From Diphasiastrum complanatum (Eukaryota; Streptophyta; Lycopodiopsida; Lycopodiales; Lycopodiaceae), in the NCBI GenBank assembly GCA_029204225.1, contig CM055095.1:17384934-17448933 (forward strand): 64,000 nucleotides of DNA, in the 5' to 3' direction. Positions 1-10,829 of this stretch are shown piece by piece. Each line of letters starts with the position of its first letter. Within the stretch, counting starts at the first letter, position 1. Position numbers and translations under genes: made by a program. A model generated the notes under the pieces. The model was given only the letters and a program-made list of their open reading frames with translations, had not been told where the DNA came from and did not search any database.

Positions 1-2140
1 CCTCACTGATCAGTATAAGGGTCAAAAGAATGTACTAAATTTATTTATCAACTTCTTCATATGGAAATTACTTGAAACAGATCAAAGTAGTAGTAATACT
101 CAAAAAGTTGCCAATAATGTCACAAGTATCCTCATTTTTATGGTCAAATATTCCAAAGGGTAGATCCACTTAATATTATCCCTGGTACACGGATGATTTT
201 TGTCCAAAAATAAGAGCGCATTCGGATTGTTAATAAAGCAAATATCATCAATGTACCGAATGGTATACTTGAAAGCACATAACTATTCTATATTGCGAGT
301 TTGGTAAGTTTTTTCATAAAACATAGCTCATAAAATGACAAAATACCAATTACACCAAGTAGGGGAACAAGCAAAGCCCATAGGAATACCACAAACTTGT
401 TTTCAAGCCCAATTACCTAGTCTCACAATGCAATTATCAATCAATAAATCATTCCATTGGCAAAGTAATAACTTACCAAGAATAGCCCATTTACCAGTAG
501 GTTTGTTTACCCACTTCCATTTGAATTCCCCATTGCTAGGTTTCCATTTATAAGCTAGATTTTCGTTCTTGCAAAATTTGAATGCATATAAAATCTTTTA
601 CGTATAACCGTTTTTAACCCATCTCGGCCATCAAGAGAATATTTTCATAGCATTTGAAGATGCCAGTAGACATCGTAGAAGTAATTTTATCTTGCACATT
701 AAGATAAAAATTCAGTGGATGAATCGCACTGCCAGAAAAGGTTGGTGTCAACATTTAGGTAACTCCGGTATGAGTGTACCTTAAGGCCTGCACCCTCCAT
801 AAGGAGATGACAGTATGTGCTTTAAAGGTAGAAAGGTAATTCTTCTTTCCCTATTAGATAATCCGGTATCATTTTAATAAAGGTATGCCTAATAATTATC
901 AGCATTATCAATGGTATTGCTACCAATATCTGGAAACGGAACAAAGTCAAGACTAGATAGTCTTTGTAAGGCCAAATTTCTAGCAAAGTAAATGCACATG
1001 AAACAAGTGTTATGTTGGGACTTATCCACACCATCAACATATAGCTTGGTAGTAATCCAGTCCTGTTCATCAATGGCATTCTTTAAGTCATCTTTTGTCA
1101 TGTAACTACCATGCAACCGTTTGGTCTTTTTTAAGAATCAATTATAGCCTGTTTGCAAATGAGGGCATGTTCATTAATGTCGTCATGATCAATATCCGAT
1201 AAGTAGGTAAAAATCTAGCCAGTTTAAACCATCCATGGTACAGTTCCAAAGCAACCTCATTAATATTTGATTGTCATACAGGGATGTGATTATGTCCTTT
1301 GTTCATGTGTTTACTTAGAAACTGTTACTAATAATTTCAGTGTTCATAGAAATCACATGTCCAAAATTCTCATTAATAAACCCTTTAAAGCATTTAAAGT
1401 TCGAGTAGATACAAGGAGGAATATCATCAATATTGAAGTCACAAAATACATGAAAGGCTTGTATCAATCTTGCTTTAATTGCGAAAAATAAGTCCAATTA
1501 AACGCAATATGTTTAAAGATATCATCAATATGACCAAATATATGCAGTAATGTCTCAGAATAAAGTTGTTTAACATTTAAACTCTCAAAGCATCTATTGT
1601 AATAACGTTAATGCAAGAACATCTTCCCTTCATCTTCTAACCACAAGTCGTCGCCTACACTAACTTATCAAGAAGCTAAATTTTTACCGTGATTGATCCA
1701 TGTGCACTAACTTCCAGTACTCTTATTTCTTCTATTTCTTCCTGCACATGGATCAATCACGGTAAAAAATTAGCTTCTTGAATTTCCTCTTCTTGTTGTT
1801 CACTATCTGATATGACCAAACTAGGATTATTTAAATTGAAGGATTCTATTTTTTTGCTTGTATTCTAGAAGTATTTATCCTGTAAGGTAGAGAAGCTGGG
1901 ATTTTTAAGAAGGCATTCAATTTCACGGATATTCTCGACATCACCAAGATGTGCAAGGAGTTTAGCAGTACGGTTAATGGAAAGTTCCAAGAAAGCATCA
2001 ATCATGTATTGTCTAATATAACAAAAGTAAGATCTCTTGCTACATGCCTATGACTTGATCTAAAAGGTAGAACTTCCCAGAAATTTACTTGCAAAGTAGT
2101 AAGGGCAAGTCTTTAGCTTCATATCAGGCAGAACAATAAC
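1..2140 (-). pseudogene. Penelope-like element reverse transcriptase, decayed
   Basis: Read on the minus strand, one frame with scattered stops carries reverse transcriptase landmarks. A GIPMGFACSP motif lies at about 361-390 (RT motif B), followed by a YIDD catalytic box at about 244-258 and then a WIYPL segment before the window edge. GIPMG...CSP followed by RYIDD and IYPL is the signature of Penelope-like RTs rather than copia (YVDD) or gypsy RTs. Upstream coding-like minus-strand frames continue to about 2140 (for example 1315-1497 and 1880-2090), with frame changes and stops. The downstream GIY-YIG endonuclease, if present, would lie beyond position 1. The assignment to Penelope-like elements is firm from the motifs; the subfamily and the extent beyond about 1500 are inference. 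Confidence 0.72.
1669..1780. repeat. 38-bp inverted repeat with 36-nt loop
   Basis: The arm at 1669-1706 and the arm at 1743-1780 are reverse complements at 37 of 38 positions, separated by a pyrimidine-rich 36-nt spacer. A transcript from either strand would fold into a long, nearly perfect hairpin. It lies inside the decayed Penelope-like region. No flanking target duplication is obvious. Confidence 0.85.
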
Positions 2141-2249
2141 TATCATTCTTCGACATGGTCGACTCTTTCAACTTTCATAGGTGTCGTCGATAAGTCGGAT
2201 GTTGTCCGATATGTCAAAGCCACCTGTTGAGCGATTCCCGAGTATTTTG

Positions 2250-2364
2250 TAGTTTGTGTAGAAACACGAATAAAACTGCGGGACTGGATAATAAAGTGGA
2301 CAAAGATTAAAGATCGATGATTTGGATGAATCACTCTGATAGTAGAATAATCCAACAGAATCAA
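2250..2364 (-). repeat. LTR-end fragment related to the 59.1-kb LTR
   Basis: On the minus strand this begins TGTTGGATTATTC, the same start as the better-defined LTR at 59,106. The two share blocks such as actggataa and aaagattaaa over about 100 bp at roughly three-quarters identity by eye. It is probably a short relic of that LTR family. No clear polypurine tract adjoins it. Confidence 0.35.
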
Positions 2365-2397
2365 CTTAGATCTAGTTCGCAAGGAGAAGTGGGAAGA

Positions 2398-3850
2398 TCA
2401 ATGCGGAAAAGGAAACCTCATGATTGCTATGTGACATTTGGAGTGTCGAGAGCCATCGACCTTTGATGAGGCAAAGGATCTCAAAGAGTGGCAAAGGGCA
2501 ATGGAAGAGGAGATGGAATCAATCCACATGTATGATACATGGGAGTTGGTTGATCTACCACATGGAAAGAAATCCATTGACAACAAATGGGTATATAGAA
2601 CAAAGTTTCATGCGGATGGCATGGTTGCAAAGCATAAGGCACACCTAGTAGTAAAGGGCTATGAGCAAAGCAAGGGAATTGACTATGAAGAGACATTTGC
2701 TCCAGTGGCTAACTGGACTACGCTACGCCTTATCATTGCCTTAGCATCCCATTTTAGGTGGAAGGTCCATCAAATGGAGGTAAAATCCGCATTCATGAAT
2801 GCTAACTTAGAAGAGGAAGTATACATGCTCCGACCACAAGGCTTCATTGTGAAGGGACAAGAACAAAATGTATGCAAGCTATACAAAGCACGCTATGGTC
2901 TCAAACAAGTGTCACGTGCATGGTATGGACGAATTAATCATTACTTTCTCTTTCACGAGTTTATAAGAACAAATTCAGATCCAAATCTTTTGTTCTTATA
3001 AACAATGATAGCATTGCCTTAGTTGTGCTTTAAGTTGATGATATAATTTTCTTGGGCAATGATGAGAATCTCATTCATTCTATCAAGGCCAACTTGTGCA
3101 AGCAATTTGAGATGCCAGATTTAGATCTTATGCATTATTGCTTGGGAGTCGAAGTATGGCAAAATGGCAACGGAATCAGGCTAGGTCAAGCAAGTATGTT
3201 CACAAGATTCTAGAGCAATTCCACATGACAAAGTGAAAGCTGTCTCATGTTGATGATAGTGGTCAAGTTGACGCTACATTATTTCGTCAACTTGTTGGAA
3301 GTTTGATTTATCTCGTGACTACTCGTTCTGATATTTGCTATGTTGTGAGCATGATTAGTCAATTTATCTCATCACCTCTTTTGGATCATTGGGAAGCAGT
3401 GAAAAGGATTTTGAGGTATGTGAAGGGCACACCTAACCTTGGCTTGGTTTATAAGAAGCAAAATGCTTTACCTAGGCTACAAGGCTATGTTGATGCTGAT
3501 TGGCTGGCAATGTAGATGATAGAAAGTCAACTAGAAGGTATGCTTTCAACTTTAGAAATGGCTCTTTTTCATGGTCTAGTAAGAGGCAGGACACTATTTC
3601 TCTTTCATCGACAGGAGCTGAGTATAAAGTGCTAAGTTCTGCTACTCAAGAAGCTGTTTGGCTACGTAGATTGTTGAATGAAATTGGTATGAGAAAAACA
3701 CCCTACTATTATTTTCTGTGATAGCCAAAGCGGAATACAATTGGCTAAAAATCAAGTCTTTCATGCAAGAACTAAGCACATATTGAAGTAAAATATCACT
3801 TTGTGTGTGAAAAACTAAAGTTTAAATATATTAGTATTACACACTGCTCT
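2398..3850 (+). pseudogene. Ty1/copia pol remnant, RT and RNase H (element A)
   Basis: The frame at 2438-3001 is a typical copia RT, with NKWVYRTKFHADG, YEETFAPVA and YGLKQVSRAWY. The catalytic YVDD box appears just downstream as VDDIIFLGN (about 3033), with a stop codon in place of the tyrosine. RNase H follows in two frames: a YVDADW segment near 3485, then DRKSTRRYAFN and SSTGAEYK at 3500-3721, and an NQVFHARTKHI end near 3775. Stops and frameshifts at about 3001, 3030, 3212 and 3515 make it non-functional. Gag, protease and integrase are absent, so the element is truncated on its 5' side. Confidence 0.9.
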
Positions 3851-5415
3851 ACGATGTCTTATGCGGAATCTTGTAGGATCCTAAGCACGCGACTACAGAT
3901 CACAGAACAGAAATCATTCTAGCAATCAAGACAACAAGAAAACAAGGAGATGGACAAGAGAGAGCAACTATATTATCAGTTTTGATTTTTAGAGCAAGAT
4001 GATCAGTGTTTCGCTTGTTGGCGGCCTGGACACTCTGCTCTTTCGCTGTGTTCTGCTCGTTGGCAAACTTTCATGCACAACTATTTCGTTTCTCTATTTT
4101 TTCTATCCTTTTCTTTTTCTGCTCTACTCTCGCACTCTTCTCTCTCCTCTCTCTTGATCCAGAATCTAGTTTATATCTCCACTGTGTGGACTTTACAAGA
4201 TAGCTAAACAGAAAATTACAAGAGTAGTTAATGCTAATCAACTAGTTAGTTACTCTATGTTATTGCTAACTGTTTGAGCTGAGTGTGAAGTTCAAAACTC
4301 CACGCCCGTTGAGCTGCCAGCTGGCAACGCAAAAGATTTTTTTCGTTTTCTTTTCGTTTTGTGTCGTGTCATGTCTTTTGGTCCTGAAGGCATGTTTGAC
4401 TTTCGTGAATCATTCGACCTTCAAGTTTTGCTTCACTTCGTGTGTTAGGGTTTTCGAGGTACGTTGACTTTCACGAATTGTATGCCATTCGACCTTCGTT
4501 TTGTGTCACTTCGCTTTGCGTTGCGGCAAAGTTGCAGGAGTTCACAATTTTTGACAACACTTGATGGTGTGTTGTGGTGATGGAATAGATCATTTTTTAT
4601 AGCATATTGTCAACTCAAATAAAGTTGGAAGGCTACAAAATTCTAAAATGAGTTTGCAACAAAGGACTCCTATAACATCATTGATTGTTCAAACAAATGT
4701 TTCATGCTATTTATGGAAGCCCACAATAATGTCCATGTATCTCTAAGGAACATGAGCTGGTTGCTCAACCTATGATGACACATGAGACCCTAGAGGCGAG
4801 GCCGAAGCACTAGCTATAATATACTCCTTTGTTTGTATTTGCTTTGAGATCAACAAAAAAATAATATGCAAAAAGAAAAAGAATTGGTCCAAACATGTAA
4901 GTCACTAGGCCAAATGGAGGCTAAACAAGGATACCATTTATCTAGGATGGTTTATTATGCACAATAGGTCCTATTGGCTATTAGACATGAAATAAAAGGA
5001 TTTATTCCTATTCTTGATATTGTGTTTCTACAGAAGGAAAAAACAAAAGGTGGTAAAACTATTTGATTTTTGATGGAATGTGTGAAATATCTTATATGGC
5101 TTGCTCATTCTCGAGTAGTATGCCATAATGTTAAAATATAAATTCTATGAGGTAAACAAATACTAAGTTTGATTTGTTCAATCATTATCTTAACATTGAT
5201 CTCTTTGCAATGTCCCCACATAATTCGATATTCACGTTTGTTTCCAATTTGATGGGCTTGCTTGTTGACAATTATAGCTTCACTCATTTTGGTTGTCTTG
5301 TGATTCTTGAAAGTCAAATTTATGCTTTGACATAAGTATTAAAATTATCAAGGTTGTGTTTTCAAGTTTGCAACCTTTATGCTCTAAGAAATGGAAAAAT
5401 TATCTTGCAAATTTC
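3655..5415 (+). repeat. Arm A of a long inverted duplication
   Basis: From the end of RNase H through about 5415 this segment matches the reverse complement of 60,430-64,000. A stretch at 4590-4820 is about 97% identical by eye to the reverse complement of 62,580-62,820. Similarity continues well past the likely LTR end, so the arms are either one very long LTR type or a duplicated segment. Arm A lacks a 1.56-kb block present in the other arm; the junction is at about 5072. Confidence 0.85.
3999..4559 (+). repeat. Probable 3' LTR of copia element A
   Basis: A TG...CA-bounded segment (TGATCAGTG... to ...TTTGACAACA) follows the RNase H end by about 150 bp. It has a pyrimidine-rich interior (4100-4160) and several ttcg-rich motifs. 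The equivalent in the inverted arm is 62,842-63,480. The boundaries are inferred: similarity between the two arms continues beyond both ends. Confidence 0.4.
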
Positions 5416-5424
5416 CATTATAAT

Positions 5425-5723
5425 TGAAGTCAACAATATCAGACAATCTTTGACTCTCAATTTCAACACAACAACGAGATAAGACAGCAAGAGATGTATA
5501 AATTATAAATTTGTTTTTTGATCAACAGTTTTTGTTTGTCTAAAATTTCTTAAGTTGTCTCTTAATTCCGCATATTATTTCGCACGCATATTCAATCAAG
5601 GCAAATATTGTTCTATTAATACATAGATCAGATACAGACCCGATTGAAGACACTAATATTAGTTTGATTTATTCAAACTTTCATCGTGTTCTCTGTGGAT
5701 GAATAATTACTATATTCCCTACA
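5425..5723 (+). repeat. 5' LTR of copia element F
   Basis: The LTR ends ...TTCCCTACA immediately before a tRNA primer-binding site. About 230 bp of it recur at 18,599-18,826, the 3' LTR of the same nested element. The left boundary at a TG dinucleotide (5425) is inferred from where similarity to the inverted arm stops. A TATA-like ataaattataa lies at about 5496. Confidence 0.65.
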
Positions 5724-5724
5724 G

Positions 5725-5766
5725 TGGTATCAGAACAAATTAGTGTTGATACAGTGGTATCAGAGT
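5725..5766 (+). promoter_or_regulatory. Primer-binding site, duplicated
   Basis: TGGTATCAGAAC (5725-5736) directly follows the LTR and matches the primer site complementary to initiator-Met tRNA that plant copia elements use. A second TGGTATCAGAGT occurs at 5755-5766, each copy preceded by acag, so the site seems to have been tandemly duplicated about 30 bp apart. Confidence 0.8.
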
Positions 5767-5783
5767 GAGTCAGAGTCGATAAA

Positions 5784-5905
5784 ATGGTATCTTCCTACCC
5801 CTCTCATCATTTAGATCACTACGATTTTGGATCCAGAAGGTTCAAACTTGATTTGGAAATTAAATACTTCACTCCTATTGAAGGGCAAAGTTCTATGGCA
5901 ATGAG
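5784..5905 (+). pseudogene. Copia element F gag, N-terminal stub
   Basis: An ATG at 5784 opens about 40 codons with the 'F..G......M' look of a copia gag N-terminus. It is cut off by the LTR that starts at 5906. The zinc-knuckle end of a copia gag resumes only at about 11,515, so the middle of gag is missing as well as interrupted. Assignment as gag rests mainly on position after the LTR and primer site. Confidence 0.5.
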
Positions 5906-6909
5906 TGTTGGCTGATTCTGACGAATCCCCAAGATACTCGAATAGAGCAACTCAAGAGCACCTCTCACCTTAGATCAAGGAGGTCTCCGAGAAGACGAGA
6001 CTAATGAAGACTGAGAGCCGAGTATGAGAGCCAAGAAATACTAGCTAGGAAGGACATGCAAGAACTGTGTAAGCCTCATGGTGAATCCCGAAAGATGGAA
6101 TGACCATGTAGGAACTAGTATTTCTAGGCAAATGTAATAAATGCAAGTAGACCCCTGTTGAAGAAAGTAGAGTGAGCCACCTTTTGATGGTGACTTCTAG
6201 TGGAGAGCATTATTCCACTTGTAGTTTGTGAAATGTGAAAATTCCCCTAGGATGCCACCTAAGGAGCTCTCTTGCTTATTTAAGAGACTCCCTCTTTGTG
6301 AAGAGGAGCTTTTTGTGAAATGAGAAGAGCCTTCACGAGTTTGGTGCAACCATTGAGCTCCTTGATCATGCTTGTTTCTTGAGTGATACATTTATGATCT
6401 TGCCCTTCCCTCCTTTTGTGTGTGGTTGTGGACTGTAGAGTGGATTAGATTTGCTGCTTTTTTAGAGTGGATTAGCTTTCTTGTTTTCTTGTGGAGTAAT
6501 GTAGGAGCCAACATTCAAGTAAACTAAATAGGCTAGATCTGTGGTGTGATTCTTGCATATCTCTGTACAATCCAGTTCTTGATTGTTCTTGAGTAATCTA
6601 AGCATCAAGTGATGAGTGTTTCTTGATTCTTAGATTGTTAAAATGCTGCTAGGAATCTTGTTTCTTGTTTCTGAAATCTTGTTTTCAGTAGCTAATCTAG
6701 TTCTTGATTGTTCTTTGATCCAGTAGTTAGTGTAGGTTTGCTCTCTGCTCTGAAACGTTGTTGATTGTTATAGAGTGTCATTTTTGGGGCCTTACTTTTT
6801 TCTTTATTTTTCCAATGTTTGAATGTATGAGGACGAACTGTAACATTAGAAGCAATAAAAGAAAGAAAGAGACAAAGCCATGTTCATAGAGGCAGTGAAT
6901 CTGTGAACA
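5906..6909 (+). repeat. 5' LTR of gag-only element D, copy 1
   Basis: This 1004-bp segment starts TGTTGGCTGATTC and ends TCTGTGAACA. Its body matches 45,339-46,434, the 3' LTR of copy 2, apart from a block near the 3' end (about 6760-6840) that differs between the two. It is followed by a TTTGGCACCGTTCC primer-like site, which fixes it as a 5' LTR. It interrupts the copia F gag; the 5 bp before it are ATGAG. Confidence 0.85.
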
Positions 6910-6910
6910 T

Positions 6911-6924
6911 TTGGCACCGTTCCA
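6911..6924 (+). promoter_or_regulatory. Primer-binding site of element D
   Basis: TTGGCACCGTTCC lies one base after the LTR end. It resembles the TTTGGCGCCGTTGCC-type primer sites common in plant Ty3/gypsy elements, with two differences. This supports a gypsy-like rather than copia affiliation for element D. Confidence 0.6.
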
Positions 6925-7023
6925 CAGCTCCACGGACATTACACAGCCCAAACCATTCTGATCTGTGCTCCACAACCATTGCTCTTTGCACTTCCACGCT
7001 TTCATATCAGAGCACACCATTTT

Positions 7024-8580
7024 CAAACCGGCTTACCGTGAACCACACTCCTCAATAGACACTTCACGCTCCATTACCAGCTGAGCCACGGTTCCATCTC
7101 AACCGGCACCAGAGCCATCTCTCACACCTCAACCGATGCGCTACAATCTCATCTCAACCGATGGCCTCCAGTTAGATCTCAACCGACACCCATCTCTCAG
7201 ATTTCAACCGACGGCCTTCAGACTTATCTCAACCGATGACCATCAGTCTAATCTCAATCGAAGCCCATCAGTTAGATCTCAACCGACGTCCATCTCTCGG
7301 ATCTCAACCGATGGCCTTCAGTCCTATCTCAATCGACGGCCTTCACTTACATCTCAACCGACGCCCTCCACTTCCATCTCAGCGGATGCCCTCCACTTCC
7401 ATCTCAGCCGACGCCCTCCACTTCCATCTCAACCGACGCCCTCTACTTCCATCTCAACTGACGCCCTCCACTTCCATCTCAACCAACACCTGTCTAAGAT
7501 CTCAACCGACGGCTTTGTGTCCGATCTCGACCGACGGGTCTGGGTCCGATCTCGATCGACGGGTCTGGGTTCAATCTCGACCGACAGCGTTCCTCACCAC
7601 CTTCACTTCCACCCACTCCATGCCAAACCACATAACTTTCAACCAACATCTCTGATTGAGATTTCGACTGAAACCATCTCCCCATAGCCTTAGAGACTGA
7701 AAAAAAAAAAAAGAGACATGAACACAAGATTTTTTTCAAAAAATAATACTCATACCAATAGAAAGCCCTTTTCATACTGAGTCACCACCTTCACTAATTT
7801 TCAAATTGGCTTACCGCGAACCGCACTCCTCAATAGACACTTCACGCTCTATTCCCAGCTGAACCACGGTTCCATCTCAACCGGCACCAGAGCCATCTCT
7901 CACACCTCAACCGATGCGCTACAATCTCATCTCAACCGATGGCCTCCAATTAGATCTCAACCGACGCCCATCTCTCAAATCTTAACCGACGGCCTTCAAT
8001 CCTATCTCAACCAACGGCCTTCAGACTTATCTCAACCAATGACCATCAGTTAGATCTCAACCGAAGCCCATCAGTTATATCTCAACCGACGCCCATCCCG
8101 GATCTCAACCAACGCCCTCCACTTCCATCTCAGCCAACGCCCTCCACTTCCATCTCAGCCGACGCCCTCCACTTCCATCTCAGCCGACGCCCTCCAGTTC
8201 CATCTCAATCGACGCCCTCTACTTCCATCTCAACCAACACCCTCCACTTCCATCTCAACCGACCCCTATCTGAGATCTCGACCGATGAGTTTGTGTCCGA
8301 TCTCGACGAACGGGTTCGCGTCCGATCTCGACTGATGGGTCTGGGTCCAATCTTGACCGACAGTGTTCCTCACCATCTCAACCGACGCACTCCATGCCAA
8401 ACCACATAACTTTCAACCGACACCTCTGATTGACATTCCGACTGAACCACCATCTGCCCACAGCCTTAGAGACTGAAAAAAAAAAAGCATGAATACAAAA
8501 AAAATTTCAAAAAATAAAACTCATACCAATAGGAAATCCCTTTTCATAATGAGGCGCCACCTTCACTTCCTTCAACACCC
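7024..8580 (+). repeat. 25-bp minisatellite in two tandem higher-order blocks (D copy 1)
   Basis: Units of exactly 25 bp built on atctcaaccgacgcc... repeat from about 7130 to 7670 and again from about 7905 to 8290. Successive atctc starts fall at 7151, 7176, 7201 and 7226. Each array sits in a larger block of about 775 bp that starts with an 'accggcttacc' segment (7024 and 7797) and ends with a poly-A run and 'cataccaatag'. The whole block is therefore itself tandemly duplicated. The array lies between the primer site and gag, that is, in the 5' leader. The same two-block layout is visible in copy 2. Confidence 0.92.
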
Positions 8581-8639
8581 TAAAAAATCCAAAAACACCA
8601 GAAACACATACCCAACACAAAAAGACACAACAATACCCC

Positions 8640-9995
8640 ATGGACCAACATACAGATCTTCAAATCCTAGACGATTATCCATATGAGATAAGGTCCCCTA
8701 CAACTGAACAAATCAGATGTCATAGGTTCTACAAAATGCGGGCCCAAATACACGAGCCATCCACAAACCCATTCAAGAGCCCTCACGAGCTAGAACCCAT
8801 GTTCATGGTGTTGAAACATCCCATGCCAGAACCAACCTTGATGGAGTCTCTGCTACCCACAATGCTCATCATGAGAGACGTACACCCAAACTAGATCTAC
8901 CAAAGTTTGACGGTAGTTTGGACCCTCAAAGCTTTTTGCAAATCTTTGAGAATGCATGTGATGTATATGGCGAGACATCACCCGACGCCGTGATTCAACT
9001 TTCTCGATGACCATGATCGATCGAGCACGAGAATGGTCTTTTAACCTTGATCGTGAAGATAAACGTGACTGGTCACTCTTGAAGGAGGCCTTTATCAAAC
9101 GCTTCAAGCCATTTCGTTGGATAGAAAGCCCTTTTGTCAAGCTAAGTAATATCAAAATGACAAAAGACGAATGAGTACGAGACTATATTGAGCGTTTCAA
9201 ACATCTCAAAATTCAAGTACAAGAATAGCCCTCTAAACAGATGTTCATCATCTGGTTCTTAGTCGGCCTTCCAAGATGGATTAGATGCGAGCTTAAATTC
9301 AATGATGAATATATGAGCCTCAAATTAGCTATGTTTGATGCCATCAAGGAAGAAGACGAAGGATCAGATGTTGACGAATCCAGGGAAAGGCGAGCACCAC
9401 GTGCTCCTATCCATGAGTCAAAGCCGATCAAGGACACCCGAGATCAGCTTTGGAAATCCCAATTGGAGTTGCTTAATAAGCAACACCAACTTCAAATGGA
9501 GAAACTCACCAATGAGTTTCAAACTACCCTGAAGTCTATCCAAAGCAGTATGCTTGGTCAGTCAAACCTTGCACAGGTACCTTATAGACGAAAAACAATA
9601 TGGTGCCCACACTACCGGGCTACGCATCCTATTGATGCTTGTCCTTCATATCGACCTATCCAAGCACATATAGTTCAACAATATGAAGAACACCCATTCC
9701 AATCTGGAAATGCCTTGGCTTATCCTGACTATCCATCAGAAAGTCCAGACCCACTAGCCATACAAGATGGCTATGCAGTTATACAAGGGCCATTGCACAC
9801 CAGATGTTTCATCTGTGGTGAAACTGGCCACTTCATGGTTGATTGTCCAGTCAGACCAAGTACCATCCTGAGTGTCCCGACTGTATAAAAAAACACAGTT
9901 TCAAAGACTATCCAAAGCAACACGCTAAGGTCCTACCTGCCAATCATGTCAGTTATGAATTGTAATAGGATCTTCACGACAACAACATGAGCACC
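8640..9995 (+). pseudogene. Ty3/gypsy-type gag with zinc knuckles (D copy 1)
   Basis: Coding starts at ATG 8640 and changes frame several times. A Retrotrans_gag-like region at about 8890-9230 includes PKFDG, REWSFNL and LLKEAFIKRFKP. A charged segment and a helix-rich LLNKQHQLQMEKL stretch follow. The C-terminal part has nucleic-acid-binding knuckles: a degenerate CPHY...H....C at about 9602, an intact CFICGETGHFMVDC (CX2CX4HX4C) at about 9806, and a third CPDC...H near 9864 whose last Cys reads Tyr. The role would be the structural capsid/nucleocapsid protein. Frameshifts near 8880 and 9000 and stops near 9173 and 9229 break it. The near-identical copy lies at 41,740-43,095. Confidence 0.85.
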
Positions 9996-10829
9996 ATAGC
10001 AAACAACAATTAAACCTGCTGCTCGATCGAGAAGTTTCTTGTAAACTTCTACATCACCGTCCAATACGCTAGTACCATAATGCAAAAAGACAATCTAAAA
10101 TGAGTCCTTGTCGAAAGAAAGTAAAACCGATATTCCATCATCTGCTACAATGTCCAACCAAGAGCAACCTCCACAGAGAATTGATAGTTTTTCTCCCCTT
10201 CTACAACCTCAAATCTATTAGTCTTTCCACATGCTGATAAGATTTCCAATGTGCCAATACACAACAAATCTAGGATTCGGAAATCCACTTAGAGATTCGG
10301 TTCTGAATCTCTTGTTCGACGAGGTCCTCAGGACATAGTACCTCAACCATACCCGCATCTCACGCTATATCTTACAACATATGTTATCCATGTTGATAGA
10401 TTTTAGTGTCACCAACCCTGTCTTGTTTTGACAAGGGCATGTCATAGTAAGTTACATTACTCTACAAATAGCTGAAATATTGCAACTATCAAGGTACATT
10501 ATCAATGTTGATGAATGCAACTTTTGTTCGACAAGTGCTATACAGTTCTCACTATTTGTAACATTTGTTTATTTCTTTGTTTCTCTTCACCTATTTTGTG
10601 TGACTAATTTTTGCATGAGGAATAGCTACTGCATGAGAGTCTTCTGTAGAGCATCTCCAGAACACATTTTCATTCATCTATCCATCTTCAGATTACCATG
10701 TACAACAGTTTCAAATTTTTGATAAATATGAGAAATCCATGACAAGTTAGAGTTGATTCCTGCACCTCATTGCCATATTATTCTTTGAGTCAACTACAGA
10801 ACAGTCACCAGCAACAACATCCCCACCAA
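9996..10829 (+). other. Internal region of element D copy 1, small ORF of unknown role
   Basis: This stretch after gag has no recognisable protease, reverse transcriptase or integrase motif in any frame. It contains one 80-codon frame at 10,480-10,722 with a hydrophobic stretch (FSLFVTFVYFFVSLHLFCV) that could span a membrane. The same frame is open in copy 2 (43,603-43,845), but the DNA is so similar that conservation is weak evidence for a protein. Relative to copy 2, about 110 bp are missing near 10,794. Confidence 0.5.

Noticed and set aside
335-553. A 72-codon plus-strand frame near the left edge
   Set aside because: It is antisense to the Penelope-like RT motif region and has no features of its own.
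7136-7687. A 183-codon open frame (and an overlapping 139-codon frame) rich in Pro/Ser/Thr
   Set aside because: It is the translation of the 25-bp minisatellite. The period is not a multiple of 3, so several frames stay open by composition. It is not a protein gene.
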